A DNA stretch of 64,000 bases from CALECP01 sp964389925 (GCA_964389925.1 CAYMGE010000015.1:17508-81507); one strand, 5' to 3'. Shown: positions 26,419 to 35,386, numbered from the stretch's first letter. A program made the numbers and translations. Notes: generated from the sequence alone by a model not told the origin.

Positions 26419-26970
26419 ATGACACCACAAAGAATACAAATCAAACTGTTTGCAACAGCAGAGAGCCAAGTCGATTATCCCGCGCTGATCCCCGTTTTCC
26501 ATCGCTGGATTCAAGAAGATATAGCCGATGGTTTGCTGATCGATGTCGCAGATTACAAGCATGTGCCAAATGGCCCCGGCGTGATACTGGTTGGACATGA
26601 AGTTGATTATGCTATCGACGAGCGCGATGGACGATTGGGGCTGACAGTGACCCGCAAGATCAATCGAACGGAAATGGATAAACCGTTGGATGAGGAAGTG
26701 GCGATTGGGGTACGTTGGGCGTTACAGGCGGCCGAACTGCTCGCCAATGAGCCAAGACTCGATCTTAACTTTGAGCGTGATGAAATCGAACTGCGCTTTG
26801 TCGATGCACTGCGAACGCCAAATGACGCTGAGGCATTTGCGGCTCTCAAGTCTAGCATCACGCAGGTTTTTGAGGACATTTTAGCCAAACAGGTCGTGGT
26901 CGAGCGCGTAGAGGTTGATAATCGTCGGCCTCTGACTGTGCGTGTTTTGGCTGAAAAAGTGTTCGCATAA
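26419..26970 (+). CDS. conserved-looking protein of unknown function in sulfur operon
   Basis: 183-residue soluble protein that I do not recognise. It has no cysteines, signal peptide or membrane helix. The sequence alternates beta and helix (GVILVGHEVDYAIDERDGRLGLTV) and has a basic motif VTRKINRTEMDK near the middle. Its stop codon overlaps the ATG of the TrpD-like gene (TAATG), so the two are translationally coupled. Operon position implies a part in sulfate assimilation or siroheme supply. Confidence 0.75.
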   Translation: MTPQRIQIKLFATAESQVDYPALIPVFHRWIQEDIADGLLIDVADYKHVPNGPGVILVGHEVDYAIDERDGRLGLTVTRKINRTEMDKPLDEEVAIGVRWALQAAELLANEPRLDLNFERDEIELRFVDALRTPNDAEAFAALKSSITQVFEDILAKQVVVERVEVDNRRPLTVRVLAEKVFA

Positions 26971-27971
26971 TGGGCAAGGAATTTATCCCTTTTATCCGCG
27001 CTGTTGGGCGTGGCGAAAAGTTGAAGCGCGATTTGACGTATGATGAATCGTGCGAAGCGATGCGCCTGCTTTTGACGGGCGGGGCGAGTGCGGCGCAGGC
27101 GGGGGCATTTCTGTTGACGCAGCGTGTGAAGGGAGAATCGGCCGATGAGATACGCGGCTTCACCGACACAACCCGCAAAGAATTCGCTACATTACTGACA
27201 CCAAACGTCAAAAACCTGATCGACCTCGCTACACCTTACAATGGCAAAACACGCACCGCGCAGTTAGCTCCCGCAATCGCCTGCGTGTTGGTGGCGGCGG
27301 GATTTCCAGTCTTGCTACATGGCGGCGATGACGTGCCGACAAAATCGGGCGTGACCGTCAAACATGTGTTGGCCGGCTTGGGTGTCCCCGTCGATTTATC
27401 GCCACAGGCAGCGACAGCTTATCTGGAAAAGCACGGCATTGCCTACATTGATCTGCGTCAGTTTGCGCCCAAATATGACAAATTGACCGCTTTGCGCCGA
27501 GAATTTGGCTTGCGAACCGTTTTTAACACGGTCGAGAAGTTTCTCAATCCTGCCAACGCCCCCTATCAGTTTAGCGGTTTTTTCCACGCGAACTACGTGG
27601 AGAGAATTCGCGCAACGCAGACAGGTGGCACACTCAGCTACATCATTCAAGGTGAAGAAGGGTCTATCGAAATGGCAGCAGGGCGACGAACGCGCATTTT
27701 TGGCACAGAGAAACGGTCTGATTTGACGCTTGATCCCTCTGCTGTTGAGTTACCGACGCGGGAGCGCATTGAAGTGGCGGTAAATGCCGCAGAACACGTC
27801 GCCATCAACAAAGCGGTGTTGGCGGGGGAGCGTGGTGCAGCGGCCGATCAAGTCGCATTTTCGGCGGGGACGATGTTGTATTTGCTCGGTGTGGAAAGTG
27901 ATCTGGCACGCGGATTTGCATTGGCGCGACGATTGCTTGTAAATGGCGCGGCCGCACAACGCTTATTATGA
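26970..27971 (+). CDS. TrpD/YbiB-like glycosyltransferase-family 3 protein
   Basis: 333-residue homologue of anthranilate phosphoribosyltransferase with the N-terminal helical domain (about 1-75) and the nucleoside-phosphorylase-like catalytic domain. The PRPP-binding glycine motif is altered: HGGDDVPTKSG stands where TrpD has GTGGD and its partner loop. This fits the YbiB-type side group, which binds DNA or nucleic acid and is not known to make tryptophan. No other trp gene is nearby. It overlaps cysH by 4 bp (ATGA) and is translationally coupled on both sides. Confidence 0.8.
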   Translation: MGKEFIPFIRAVGRGEKLKRDLTYDESCEAMRLLLTGGASAAQAGAFLLTQRVKGESADEIRGFTDTTRKEFATLLTPNVKNLIDLATPYNGKTRTAQLAPAIACVLVAAGFPVLLHGGDDVPTKSGVTVKHVLAGLGVPVDLSPQAATAYLEKHGIAYIDLRQFAPKYDKLTALRREFGLRTVFNTVEKFLNPANAPYQFSGFFHANYVERIRATQTGGTLSYIIQGEEGSIEMAAGRRTRIFGTEKRSDLTLDPSAVELPTRERIEVAVNAAEHVAINKAVLAGERGAAADQVAFSAGTMLYLLGVESDLARGFALARRLLVNGAAAQRLL

Positions 27972-28708
27972 ATAAAATGTCGAATGCGAAGACAGCACAA
28001 AGCTCATTGAACTATGCAGAACGATGGCGGCCAAGCAATTTGGCTGGATTGAATAAGCGGTTTGACGGTGCAGAGCCTGAGAAATTATTACGTTGGGCAT
28101 TGCATACATACCAAGATGATGTGGCGATGGCGACGGGGTTTGGTGTTTCGGGCGTTGTATTGATGGATATGGTGGCGAAGGTTCGGCCGAAAACCACCAT
28201 CTTCTATCTCAACACAGACTTGCTCTTTCCCGAAACACTCGCCCTGCACGACCAACTTGTCGACCGACTCAACCTCACATTTACACCTGTCCATTCTGCC
28301 ATCTCACTCGGCACACAGTCCGCGATGTATGGCGAACAGCTTTGGCAACGGTCTCCCGATCTATGCTGCAAGCTGCGAAAAGTGGAACCACTACGTCGTT
28401 TTCTGGCGGACAAAAAAGCGTGGGTAACCGGCATCCGGCGCGATCAATCTGCCACTCGCGCCAATACGCCGTTGATTGGGTGGGACGAGGCGAATCGACT
28501 GCTCAAGCTCTCACCATTGGCAACTTGGACAAAAAAGGACGTTTGGAACTATCTCTTCAAGCACGATTTGCCATACAACCCATTGCTTGACCAAGGGTAC
28601 ACCAGTTTAGGCTGTCTGCCTTGCACACGACGGGCAAATGGGACAACAGATGAGCGGGCAAGTCGTTGGGTTGGGTTTGAGAAAGTTGAATGCGGCATAC
28701 ACGCATAA
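27968..28708 (+). CDS. cysH: adenylyl-sulfate / phosphoadenylyl-sulfate reductase
   Basis: Reduces activated sulfate (APS or PAPS) to sulfite with thioredoxin. The 246-residue product has the PAPS-reductase fold and the C-terminal ECGIH with the catalytic cysteine. It also has paired cysteines CC (near 131) and CLPC (near 215), which bind a [4Fe-4S] cluster in the APS-using bacterial type. The substrate is therefore probably APS. It feeds sulfite to the reductase encoded upstream; ATP sulfurylase is not in the window. Confidence 0.93.
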   Translation: MNKMSNAKTAQSSLNYAERWRPSNLAGLNKRFDGAEPEKLLRWALHTYQDDVAMATGFGVSGVVLMDMVAKVRPKTTIFYLNTDLLFPETLALHDQLVDRLNLTFTPVHSAISLGTQSAMYGEQLWQRSPDLCCKLRKVEPLRRFLADKKAWVTGIRRDQSATRANTPLIGWDEANRLLKLSPLATWTKKDVWNYLFKHDLPYNPLLDQGYTSLGCLPCTRRANGTTDERASRWVGFEKVECGIHA

Positions 28709-28718
28709 AGCGTAAAGA

Positions 28719-29396
28719 ATGGATTTGAGTCCGTTCAATATCAAGATGAAACCATATCCTATTTTTTTAGTTGGCTTGGAAAATCGGCATTGTGTCGTGA
28801 TTGGCGGTGGCGATGAAGCGGCGTTTAAGGCGCGGCAGTTGTTGGAGGTTGAGGCGAATGTGACGCTGATTTCGGCCGAGATCAGCGACCCCGAACTGCA
28901 ACTTCTCGCCGACACAGGTGAAGTTCTCTGGATCGGCCGTGATTACCAATCGGGCGACTTACGCGGCGCATGGATCGTCATCGCTGAACGCCGTGACACC
29001 GACTATAATCAGCAAATTTTTGACGAAGCAGAAAAAGAACGTGCGCTTGTCACGGTGTTGGACAGCATTCCACATTGCAATGCAGTCGCGGGATCAGTTG
29101 TGCGACAAGGAAATTTGGTGATGTCGTTTTCGACGAGTGGCTCGGCCCCTGCGTTAGCGGTGCGGTTACGGCAACGATTTGAAAAAGAGTTCGATTGGGC
29201 GTATGGTGTTTTTCTCAATTGGATGCAGGAGTTGCGCCCGTTGATGAAGCAACGCCATCCCAAGTTTATCGAACGTAAGCGCGTTTATTATGAGTTGATC
29301 GATGCGGATGTGATTCCGTTGATTCGATCTGGTAATGAGATTGCCGCTCGTGGCCGGCTGGGTGAGATCGCTGGTTTACAGATGGCTGTAACATGA
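28719..29396 (+). CDS. precorrin-2 dehydrogenase / sirohydrochlorin ferrochelatase
   Basis: NAD-dependent enzyme of the CysG N-terminal/Met8/SirC family that oxidises precorrin-2 to sirohydrochlorin on the way to siroheme, the cofactor of the adjacent reductase. The Rossmann motif VVIGGGDEAAFKA lies near residue 27, and NAVAGSVVRQGNLVMSFSTSGSAPALA is the family core. Two ATGs are possible, 28719 and 28746; the second gives MKPYPIFLVGLENR, closer to the family start. The C-terminal methyltransferase domain of full CysG is absent. It ends the operon. Confidence 0.88.
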   Translation: MDLSPFNIKMKPYPIFLVGLENRHCVVIGGGDEAAFKARQLLEVEANVTLISAEISDPELQLLADTGEVLWIGRDYQSGDLRGAWIVIAERRDTDYNQQIFDEAEKERALVTVLDSIPHCNAVAGSVVRQGNLVMSFSTSGSAPALAVRLRQRFEKEFDWAYGVFLNWMQELRPLMKQRHPKFIERKRVYYELIDADVIPLIRSGNEIAARGRLGEIAGLQMAVT

Positions 29397-29517
29397 GTCC
29401 ACTGAAAAAAAGTCTTCATGTCACCGCCAGTGGGAGGAAAGTAGACGATCAGCGTGAAACTCGTGGACAAACTCTATGATTTTTGCCATTTGTACCTTTT
29501 TGCAGCAGGGATATGTG

Positions 29518-30654
29518 TCATTTTCTGATGAGGAATAAGAACTCACGATGAGGTTCCTCAGCTTCTCGAATCCACTGATTTGTCCACTTCATATCAGCCA
29601 TCACATTCTTTTTGTAGTTCACTTTCACTACGCGGAGTATCGTTCCGTAGCTCTCCAAAATTTGATGTAGCTCATTTGCGGTTGCTCTACCTCCAGAACT
29701 GTAAGAGAGCAGCACATATTCAGCGTCAACTTGGCTGACAAGCCTTTCTATTGCCTCAACAGCAATGAATCGCCCAGAGTCCGGATTCCTGCGATACTCT
29801 TCAAATAGATTAGAATATGCTTTGTCAGATGAGTCGGTACGCCTACGCGCTTTACCAAACAAACTTGGTTTATCATTGAGACACACAGTTTTCCACAGAT
29901 GATAGTAAGCAGCATACCTAACACGTGATGGCGGCATTTTTTCGTTATTAGAGCCATATGGCGGATCAAAATACGCAAGATCAACTCTCAAATTTTTGAT
30001 TGCATCAAAAATGTTAAGATTTAAGACGCGATGCTCGCGGTTCTTTGGTTGAAAATTGGGGACTTCTAGAACGAGTGGTTTGTATGAACGAGGAGACCAT
30101 CGCTTCAAATAGGAAGCATAGTGACCGACAGTACTGTCAACCTTATCAAGGGCAAGAATCAAGCTGGTCAGCACTACTGCTTTGTCCACCCCATTCAACT
30201 GTAACAGCTCAACGTGTTCCCTAATTGCATCGAGTTTGTGGGTAACATGCAATTGCCAAGGCTTTTTTAAACCATCTGCTTGAACAGCACTACCTTCGTT
30301 GGGATGCCCTCCATAATTCTCAGAAAACCATCCGTGCCTGCCTCCCAAACTGTTTAGCTCGTTAATTAGCTCACTATAGTAGCTTCGAGGATTTCCACTC
30401 AACAGATAGCAGGTTGCAAAAATCTTTGACCAGATTGCTAGATCGTTGGCATAAACTGTGTATCCTGCTCCTGCTAAAGCCTGCGTCACACGTGAAGTGC
30501 CAGAAAAGCCATCCAACACAGTAGTTGGATTTACATCATCTACTAGCTCAAGAATTTGAGACAGAAGTTTCAGCTTTGAACCAGCATATTTGATTCCTTC
30601 GGTTTGAACCACTTTACTGGTATTTCCAAACAAAGAAGGCTGTAGTACGCTCAT
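29518..30654 (-). CDS. D12-class DNA adenine methyltransferase
   Basis: N6-adenine DNA methyltransferase of 378 residues. It has the SAM-binding FSGTSRVTQALAGAG segment near 50 and the catalytic YFDPPYGSN near 225, an order typical of the D12/Dam-like alpha class. Its start overlaps the stop of the upstream putative endonuclease gene by 4 bp, as in compact restriction-modification operons. It contains no TCGGCCGA copy, and its A/T-richer codon use differs from the neighbouring biosynthetic genes. Recent transfer is likely. The target sequence is not predictable here. Confidence 0.88.
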   Translation of the reverse strand: MSVLQPSLFGNTSKVVQTEGIKYAGSKLKLLSQILELVDDVNPTTVLDGFSGTSRVTQALAGAGYTVYANDLAIWSKIFATCYLLSGNPRSYYSELINELNSLGGRHGWFSENYGGHPNEGSAVQADGLKKPWQLHVTHKLDAIREHVELLQLNGVDKAVVLTSLILALDKVDSTVGHYASYLKRWSPRSYKPLVLEVPNFQPKNREHRVLNLNIFDAIKNLRVDLAYFDPPYGSNNEKMPPSRVRYAAYYHLWKTVCLNDKPSLFGKARRRTDSSDKAYSNLFEEYRRNPDSGRFIAVEAIERLVSQVDAEYVLLSYSSGGRATANELHQILESYGTILRVVKVNYKKNVMADMKWTNQWIREAEEPHREFLFLIRK

Positions 30655-31484
30655 GGAATTCGATGCCCTCGTTTGACACGAACAATGTCCTCTTTGATTT
30701 TTTCTAAGGCTTTTTCGTGTCCTTGGATCGAGGAGATCAAAGCATGGGAGAAAAGCTCAACTAACACTAAATTGTGCGAATAATCAACCCAGCCATTCGT
30801 TAAACTGTCGAAATAAGCTGAGGCATTTTTCGTATGAGTCCATAATCCTCGCTGCAATGCGTTTGCATCTGGACCACCATATCTAACTTCACAAATGTAT
30901 TGGTTATCTTTGTCAAAGAATCGATAAACAGGATGTTTTCGTCGGCCGCCTGTAATTTTTTCAATTATGGTTGTTCCATTTTTGGCTCGCTCATAATCGA
31001 AAATCAGAATGTTGCATCGTTTTGATGCTTCATCATAAATGAGAGGCATGACGTTAACATCGTTAAACGCTGAAAATGCTGTGTTCTGAAAAATGTCTGA
31101 GATTTGCCGTGGGTCAGTTGCAGGCATATGCAAAGACTCAAGATATGGGAACATTGTAAAGTCTTTGTCTGTTGAAAGTTGGAGCGGCCCATTACCATAT
31201 GCCTTTAGGCTGACAGGAATACTTTCTTGAGAAATCTCATTTGTTATTTCAATATCCTGTTCATGTGATTTCGCCCGAAATAAGTCTTTTCCAACATGCA
31301 CAGAACGAAAATCGTACATATATTGATTGATAAATTCAGATATGGCGATCTCAGCAAGATCACCATGTGTTTTGTTCCCAATCAAACGCATGGTGAATAT
31401 ATTCCCCAAAGTCATGGTGATGAGTTCGGGGTGCTTGCCAACGAGTAATTTGAATCGTGCAGTGAAGTCCTGATAAGCTGTCAT
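30651..31484 (-). CDS. putative type II restriction endonuclease
   Basis: 277-residue protein directly upstream of, and translationally coupled to, the methyltransferase. A PD-(D/E)xK-like arrangement is visible: GDLAEIAISEF near 40, then HEQDIEITNE near 75 and VSLKAYG near 93. The last two could supply the Asp/Glu and Lys of the nuclease site. I do not recognise the family, so the assignment leans on pairing with the methyltransferase. An alternative is a specificity or accessory subunit. Confidence 0.6.
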   Translation of the reverse strand: MTAYQDFTARFKLLVGKHPELITMTLGNIFTMRLIGNKTHGDLAEIAISEFINQYMYDFRSVHVGKDLFRAKSHEQDIEITNEISQESIPVSLKAYGNGPLQLSTDKDFTMFPYLESLHMPATDPRQISDIFQNTAFSAFNDVNVMPLIYDEASKRCNILIFDYERAKNGTTIIEKITGGRRKHPVYRFFDKDNQYICEVRYGGPDANALQRGLWTHTKNASAYFDSLTNGWVDYSHNLVLVELFSHALISSIQGHEKALEKIKEDIVRVKRGHRIP

Positions 31485-31765
31485 GTCTCAATTTTACGAC
31501 ATCTTTCTGGAAATTGTCCGCTATTGTAAATGTCATTTCCCCGTTGTCGATGGTAATGAATATGCTGATTCATCCTTTGCTCCTATTGCTACAAACTCCA
31601 TTTCACTCCCTAGCTCTCACCCATCAAACGCTGTCAATGTTCCTGTTGCAGTGAGGAAGTCAACTATGGTAACATGCGCTTCACCCCCGCCCGACAAGAA
31701 CCGTAAGTAAGGTTGAAGGATTGTGTAGATACCTTACTGAAAAAATCAAAATTCAGAGGTATTTC

Positions 31766-33007
31766 ATGAACGCTATAAGAATGCAGCACGCGATTGAGTC
31801 GCGTTTTCTCCGCTATGTCCAGATCGATACACAGAGTGATGTTGAATCTGAGACAGTTCCCAGCACGCAAAAACAATTTGATTTACTCAACCTAATTGCC
31901 GCTGAATTGCGCGAGATGGGGGTGTCCGATGTTGTGATTACCGACTATGCAACGGTGATTGGGACGATTCCCGCGACAGTAGCAGATGCGCCAAAAGTTG
32001 CGTTGCTGGCGCATGTCGATACAGCGATGGATTTTAGTGGGACGGGCGTGAAGCCGATTGTGCATCGCAACTATGACGGCTCGCCGATTGTGTTGCCCGA
32101 TGCGCCGACGCGAATCATCGAGCCTGCTGACTATCCCTATCTTGCGACAAAGGTTGGGGAGGATGTCATTACAGCGAGCGGGACGACATTGTTGGGGGCG
32201 GATGATAAGGCTGGCGCGGCAATTGTGATGCAGGTGGCGGCCGAATTGCTAGCAAACCCCGATCTACCACATGGCGAAGTGCGCGTCTGCTTCACACCAG
32301 ATGAGGAGATTGGTCGGGGTGTTCATGCCAATTTGCCAGCAGATTTGGCAGTTGATGTCGCGTATACACTAGATGGAGGCAGTGTCGGGTCGGTGACTTA
32401 TGAGACGTTTTCGGCCGATAACACCACCATCACCATCACAGGCGTTTCAATCCATCCCGGTAGCTCCAAAAACAAAATGGTTAGCGCAGTCATGTTGGCT
32501 GCAAAACTGCTCTCGCGCCTGCCCGAAGACACGATGACTCCACCGACAACGGAAGGATACGAAGGCTTTATCCACTGCACGTCGATGCGCGGCAACGTTG
32601 CAGAAATGACGCTCAAATTTATCTTGCGCGACTTTGAGCGGGATGGATTGGCTGAAAAAGGGATGTTGTTGCAAAAAATCTGTGATGATCTGCGAGCGGA
32701 GGAGCCACGCGCCGTGATTGACTGTGATATTCGCAAAAGCTATCGCAACATGCGTTACTGGCTGGAAAATGATATGCGTCCCGTCAAATTGGCATTTGAA
32801 GCGACGCGACGTGCGGGGTTAAAGCCATTTAGCAAGCCGACACGTGGTGGGACAGATGGTTCACGTCTAACTGAAATGGGCTTGCCCACGCCCAATTTGT
32901 TCACAGGGATGCAAAATGGGCATGGGCCGCTGGAGTTTGTGAGTGTGCAGGATATGAGGAGGTCGGCCGAAACCTGCCTCCACCTCCTCCAACTGTGGGC
33001 AGATTGA
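31766..33007 (+). CDS. pepT: peptidase T (M20 tripeptidase)
   Basis: Zinc aminopeptidase that releases the N-terminal residue from tripeptides. The 413-residue product has the M20 metal motifs LLAHVDTAMD, GADDKAG and FTPDEEIGRGVH, and the C-terminal TRGGTDGSRL and NLFTGMQNGHGPLEFV. The longest frame starts at 31721. I prefer the ATG at 31766, which has AGAGGT seven bases upstream and gives the usual PepT N-terminus. It sits between accessory genes but has the host's iterated palindromes (32411, 32963). Confidence 0.92.
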   Translation: MNAIRMQHAIESRFLRYVQIDTQSDVESETVPSTQKQFDLLNLIAAELREMGVSDVVITDYATVIGTIPATVADAPKVALLAHVDTAMDFSGTGVKPIVHRNYDGSPIVLPDAPTRIIEPADYPYLATKVGEDVITASGTTLLGADDKAGAAIVMQVAAELLANPDLPHGEVRVCFTPDEEIGRGVHANLPADLAVDVAYTLDGGSVGSVTYETFSADNTTITITGVSIHPGSSKNKMVSAVMLAAKLLSRLPEDTMTPPTTEGYEGFIHCTSMRGNVAEMTLKFILRDFERDGLAEKGMLLQKICDDLRAEEPRAVIDCDIRKSYRNMRYWLENDMRPVKLAFEATRRAGLKPFSKPTRGGTDGSRLTEMGLPTPNLFTGMQNGHGPLEFVSVQDMRRSAETCLHLLQLWAD

Positions 33008-33332
33008 CTTCTTCGCGTCCAATCTTCATCTACCATTACAACGCAGTGATTTGATATTTGGTCAGTTGGTCTATCAAATTACGGGTGTCGGCCGACCGCG
33101 TATTAGCCAAAATGCACTACTCAGTGTAAGGATTCCCGTTCCGCCACTTGCTGTTCAAATGGAGATTGTTTCGGCCGCGAAAATGGCACAGCAACATTAT
33201 GAAGATTGTCAGCGACGGAGCGAGCTAGCGATTCAAGAGGGAACAACAGCCATACAATCAGCTTATTCGTTTGCGACGGAAAAACTGTGTCCACACAAAT
33301 CTAAGAACGGAAGCGGTTACGTGGCGACTTAG
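33003..33332 (+). pseudogene. remnant of type I restriction specificity subunit (HsdS)
   Basis: The frame reads into the typical end of an HsdS half: GRPRISQNALLSVRIPVPPLAVQMEIV, followed by a helical spacer-like tail, then TAG. The open frame overlaps the 3' end of pepT and has no proper start codon (first candidate is TTG at 33051). The N-terminal target-recognition region and the hsdR/hsdM genes are missing, so this is a truncated relic. Confidence 0.7.
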
Positions 33333-33438
33333 CGTCAATCTGCTCTAAAAATTCAAGTTCCAGCAGATCATTTAGATAGTGTGCGACAACAGTAATGTCA
33401 GGTGGATTTTCTGCCAACAATTGAGCGAGTTTTGTCAT
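33301..33438 (-). CDS. possible 45-residue cassette ORF
   Basis: An ATG at 33438 opens a 45-codon frame on the minus strand (starts MTKLAQLLAENPPDITVVAH, ends KSPRNRFRS). It begins 44 bp after the attC-like site, read in the cassette direction, as integron cassette genes do. The product is not recognised and no ribosome site is strong. It overlaps the end of the hsdS relic. Confidence 0.35.
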   Translation of the reverse strand: MTKLAQLLAENPPDITVVAHYLNDLLELEFLEQIDAKSPRNRFRS

Positions 33439-33481
33439 ATGGGTAGTTTACCCTGTCACAGGAGTGGGCGCATTTGGATAT

Positions 33482-33533
33482 GGCTAACGCCTGCTTCAGC
33501 CGCGCTTCGCGTCGGCTGGAAGCCATGTTGGGC
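33482..33533 (-). repeat. attC-like integron recombination site
   Basis: Read on the minus strand, the 52-bp site begins with GCCCAAC (33527-33533, fitting the R'' core RYYYAAC) and ends with GTTAGCC (33482-33488, close to the R' core GTTRRRY). Between them GCTTCCAGCCG (33513-33523) pairs with CGGCTGAAGC (33493-33502), leaving one extrahelical base. The loop is CG-rich with TTCG. That is the fold by which IntI recognises attC. It lies 26 bp after the rmuC stop codon, as an attC follows its cassette gene. Confidence 0.65.
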
Positions 33534-33559
33534 GGCGTAGACATCGCCATCGGAATTGC

Positions 33560-34852
33560 TCAAGGATGTCCAGATGGCAATCTTACCAGTGTGTCGATTT
33601 GCTCAGGCATTGAGATTTCATCAGAAGCGATACCCATTTCCTCGAACCTTCTTGCCGACGGCAGCAGCCGATTTTCAAGAGAGCCAACCGTTTTGTTGTA
33701 ACTAGTCACTGTCTTATTCAGATTTTTTTGTACGTCGGTTAGGTGATCGAAAAGAATGCTTAATCGCCGATATAGTTCTTTGCCTTGTTCAGCAATTTTT
33801 CTCGAGTTTTCGGTTAGTTGATGCTGTTGCCAACCATATGATACCGCTTTTAACAACGCCAAAAGCGTAACGGGTGTTGCAATTAGAACCCGTTGGTTAA
33901 TTGCAAAATCGAGAAGATTTGGGTCAAAATCAAACGCTGCCCCTAAACACGCTTCATTTGGCACAAACATCACAACAAAATCCGGAGCTTGCTCAAATTG
34001 GCTCCAATACTGCTTGTTGCTCAATTCTCTCACACGTGATTTCATCGCTTTAGCATGACTTATTAACTTTATTTTCCTCTCCTGCTCATTTTCCGCTTCC
34101 ATTGCATCAAGATAGGCTTCTAATGGAACTTTTGCGTCTAGTGGTAGTAATCCTCCATTAGGTAAATACGTGATCATGTCTGGCCGCCCGTGATCTGTGC
34201 TAACTTGCTCAACATACGATACGTTTTTCACCATTCCAGCCATTTCTACAACACGTCGAAGCTGCAACTCTCCCCAACGCCCACGTACCGTAGGAGATCG
34301 CAGTGCCTGTGTCAGTGACACAGTTGTCTTTTGTAAATTAGCATGAGTTGTTGAAAGTTGACGAAGCTGTTCTTCAAGTCCCTTGTAAGAACCCTCTCTT
34401 TTTAACTCAATCTCATGTATCTGTTTCTCAAGTACTGCTAGTTTTTGATTAAGTGGATTCACCACATTTGAGAGCTTCTCATCGGAGCGGTTTAGGAATT
34501 TATCGGAATTGTTCTGTAGAGTTTGACTTGCTAAAGACTCAAAAGCATCTCGCATTTGAGTTTGTGCGGAATTCAACCATGATAGCTTTTCTGAGTCTGC
34601 TTCACGCTCTTTACTGATTTCTGCTAGTTTAATTTGCATCTCTGTTGTCGATGCTTTTAGCTGCTCATACTCTGGTTCGATTTGGGCAATCTCTTTCTCT
34701 AACTCCGACGCTTTGCTTTTATATTGAGCCAAGTCAATTCTTACCTGCTCCGAAACAGAGCGTGTTCGTAATTGCGCATATAACCAAGTGATAATCGCCC
34801 CGATCACAAATGAAATTAAATTCGTTATGATTGTTGATGTATCCATATTCAT
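33560..34852 (-). CDS. rmuC: DNA recombination protein RmuC
   Basis: Membrane-anchored protein of 430 residues. An N-terminal transmembrane helix (about 8-25) is followed by a long coiled coil (35-160). The conserved RmuC nuclease-fold domain is at about 175-380 (RGRWGELQLRRVVEMAGM, LPNGGLLPLDAKVPLEAYLDA, FVVMFVPNEACLGAAF). RmuC limits inverted-repeat rearrangements and is thought to cut DNA structures. It carries no TCGGCCGA, is A/T-richer than its neighbours and is followed by an attC-like site. It may be a captured integron cassette rather than a native gene. Confidence 0.92.
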   Translation of the reverse strand: MNMDTSTIITNLISFVIGAIITWLYAQLRTRSVSEQVRIDLAQYKSKASELEKEIAQIEPEYEQLKASTTEMQIKLAEISKEREADSEKLSWLNSAQTQMRDAFESLASQTLQNNSDKFLNRSDEKLSNVVNPLNQKLAVLEKQIHEIELKREGSYKGLEEQLRQLSTTHANLQKTTVSLTQALRSPTVRGRWGELQLRRVVEMAGMVKNVSYVEQVSTDHGRPDMITYLPNGGLLPLDAKVPLEAYLDAMEAENEQERKIKLISHAKAMKSRVRELSNKQYWSQFEQAPDFVVMFVPNEACLGAAFDFDPNLLDFAINQRVLIATPVTLLALLKAVSYGWQQHQLTENSRKIAEQGKELYRRLSILFDHLTDVQKNLNKTVTSYNKTVGSLENRLLPSARRFEEMGIASDEISMPEQIDTLVRLPSGHP

Positions 34853-34884
34853 CTACTGCTTTTGTTCTAAATGACAGACTTTTA

Positions 34885-35155
34885 GTTGCATAAGCCGCAA
34901 AATCTGTTCGCAGTTTTGTCGGCTTCATGCGCTGTTGGTGCGGGCGTTGAGACTTCGCGCAGAACGTTTTGTTGAGTTAGCCCGCACCAACTTATTATTA
35001 AGCCGAATGGGTTTCCGCATAAGTCAGTAATTTTTGGTGTTATGTGGAACAAAATTCGGCATAAGACCGTAAATCACCTACAATTGCCGAAGTTTTTTCG
35101 GGATAAGCCGATACTTGTCTACTTATGCGGAGTTTTGTCCGTATAAGACAGTCAA
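34885..35155. repeat. degenerate CGNATAAG repeats and inverted repeat before intI relic
   Basis: Short related units recur: GCATAAGCCGC, CCGCATAAGTCAG, CGGCATAAGACCG, GGGATAAGCCG, the inverted CTTATGCGGAG and CCGTATAAGACAG, about 20-110 bp apart. Within the stretch a perfect 12-bp inverted repeat, GTTGGTGCGGGC (34934-34945) with its complement at 34980-34991, flanks 34 bp that end in GTTAGCC. The position between rmuC and the divergent recombinase fragment fits recombinase-binding or attI-type DNA, but no canonical attI is recognisable. Confidence 0.4.
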
Positions 35156-35194
35156 ACGCGGCGGAAACCCGATTTGTAAAAGAAGTATAAAGGA

Positions 35195-35386
35195 CACATA
35201 AAACGATGGCAAGTAGTACTCTTTCATGACAAAACACATCCAGCCAAACTGGGAAAACTTCATGTTGAACAGTTTCTCACTCATCTCGCGGTGACGGAGC
35301 ATGTCGCTCGTTCGACGCAAAATCAGGCGTTGAGTGCGCTCCTTTTCCTGTACAAAGTTGTACTAGCCGCACAAAACGTACCATAG
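35195..35386 (+). pseudogene. fragment of integron-type tyrosine recombinase (IntI)
   Basis: The frame from 35195 to the TAG at 35384-35386 encodes 63 residues. They match the N-terminal SAM-like domain of integron integrases: LFHDKTHPAKLGKLHVEQFL, then THLAVTEHVARSTQNQALS and ALLFLYKVVL. There is no start codon in frame, and the catalytic C-terminal half (R...HxxR...Y) is missing. It points away from rmuC, the divergent arrangement of intI and cassettes in an integron. Confidence 0.72.

Noticed and set aside
27968..29396. tRNA or rRNA genes anywhere in the window
   Set aside because: I searched by eye for T-arm and acceptor patterns and found none; the coordinates given are only an example region.
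31483..31710. 75-codon frame before pepT
   Set aside because: It starts inside the promoter region of the restriction-modification operon and shows no coding features.
33474..33701. 75-codon plus-strand frame
   Set aside because: It reads through the attC-like site and the antisense of rmuC; composition and position explain it.
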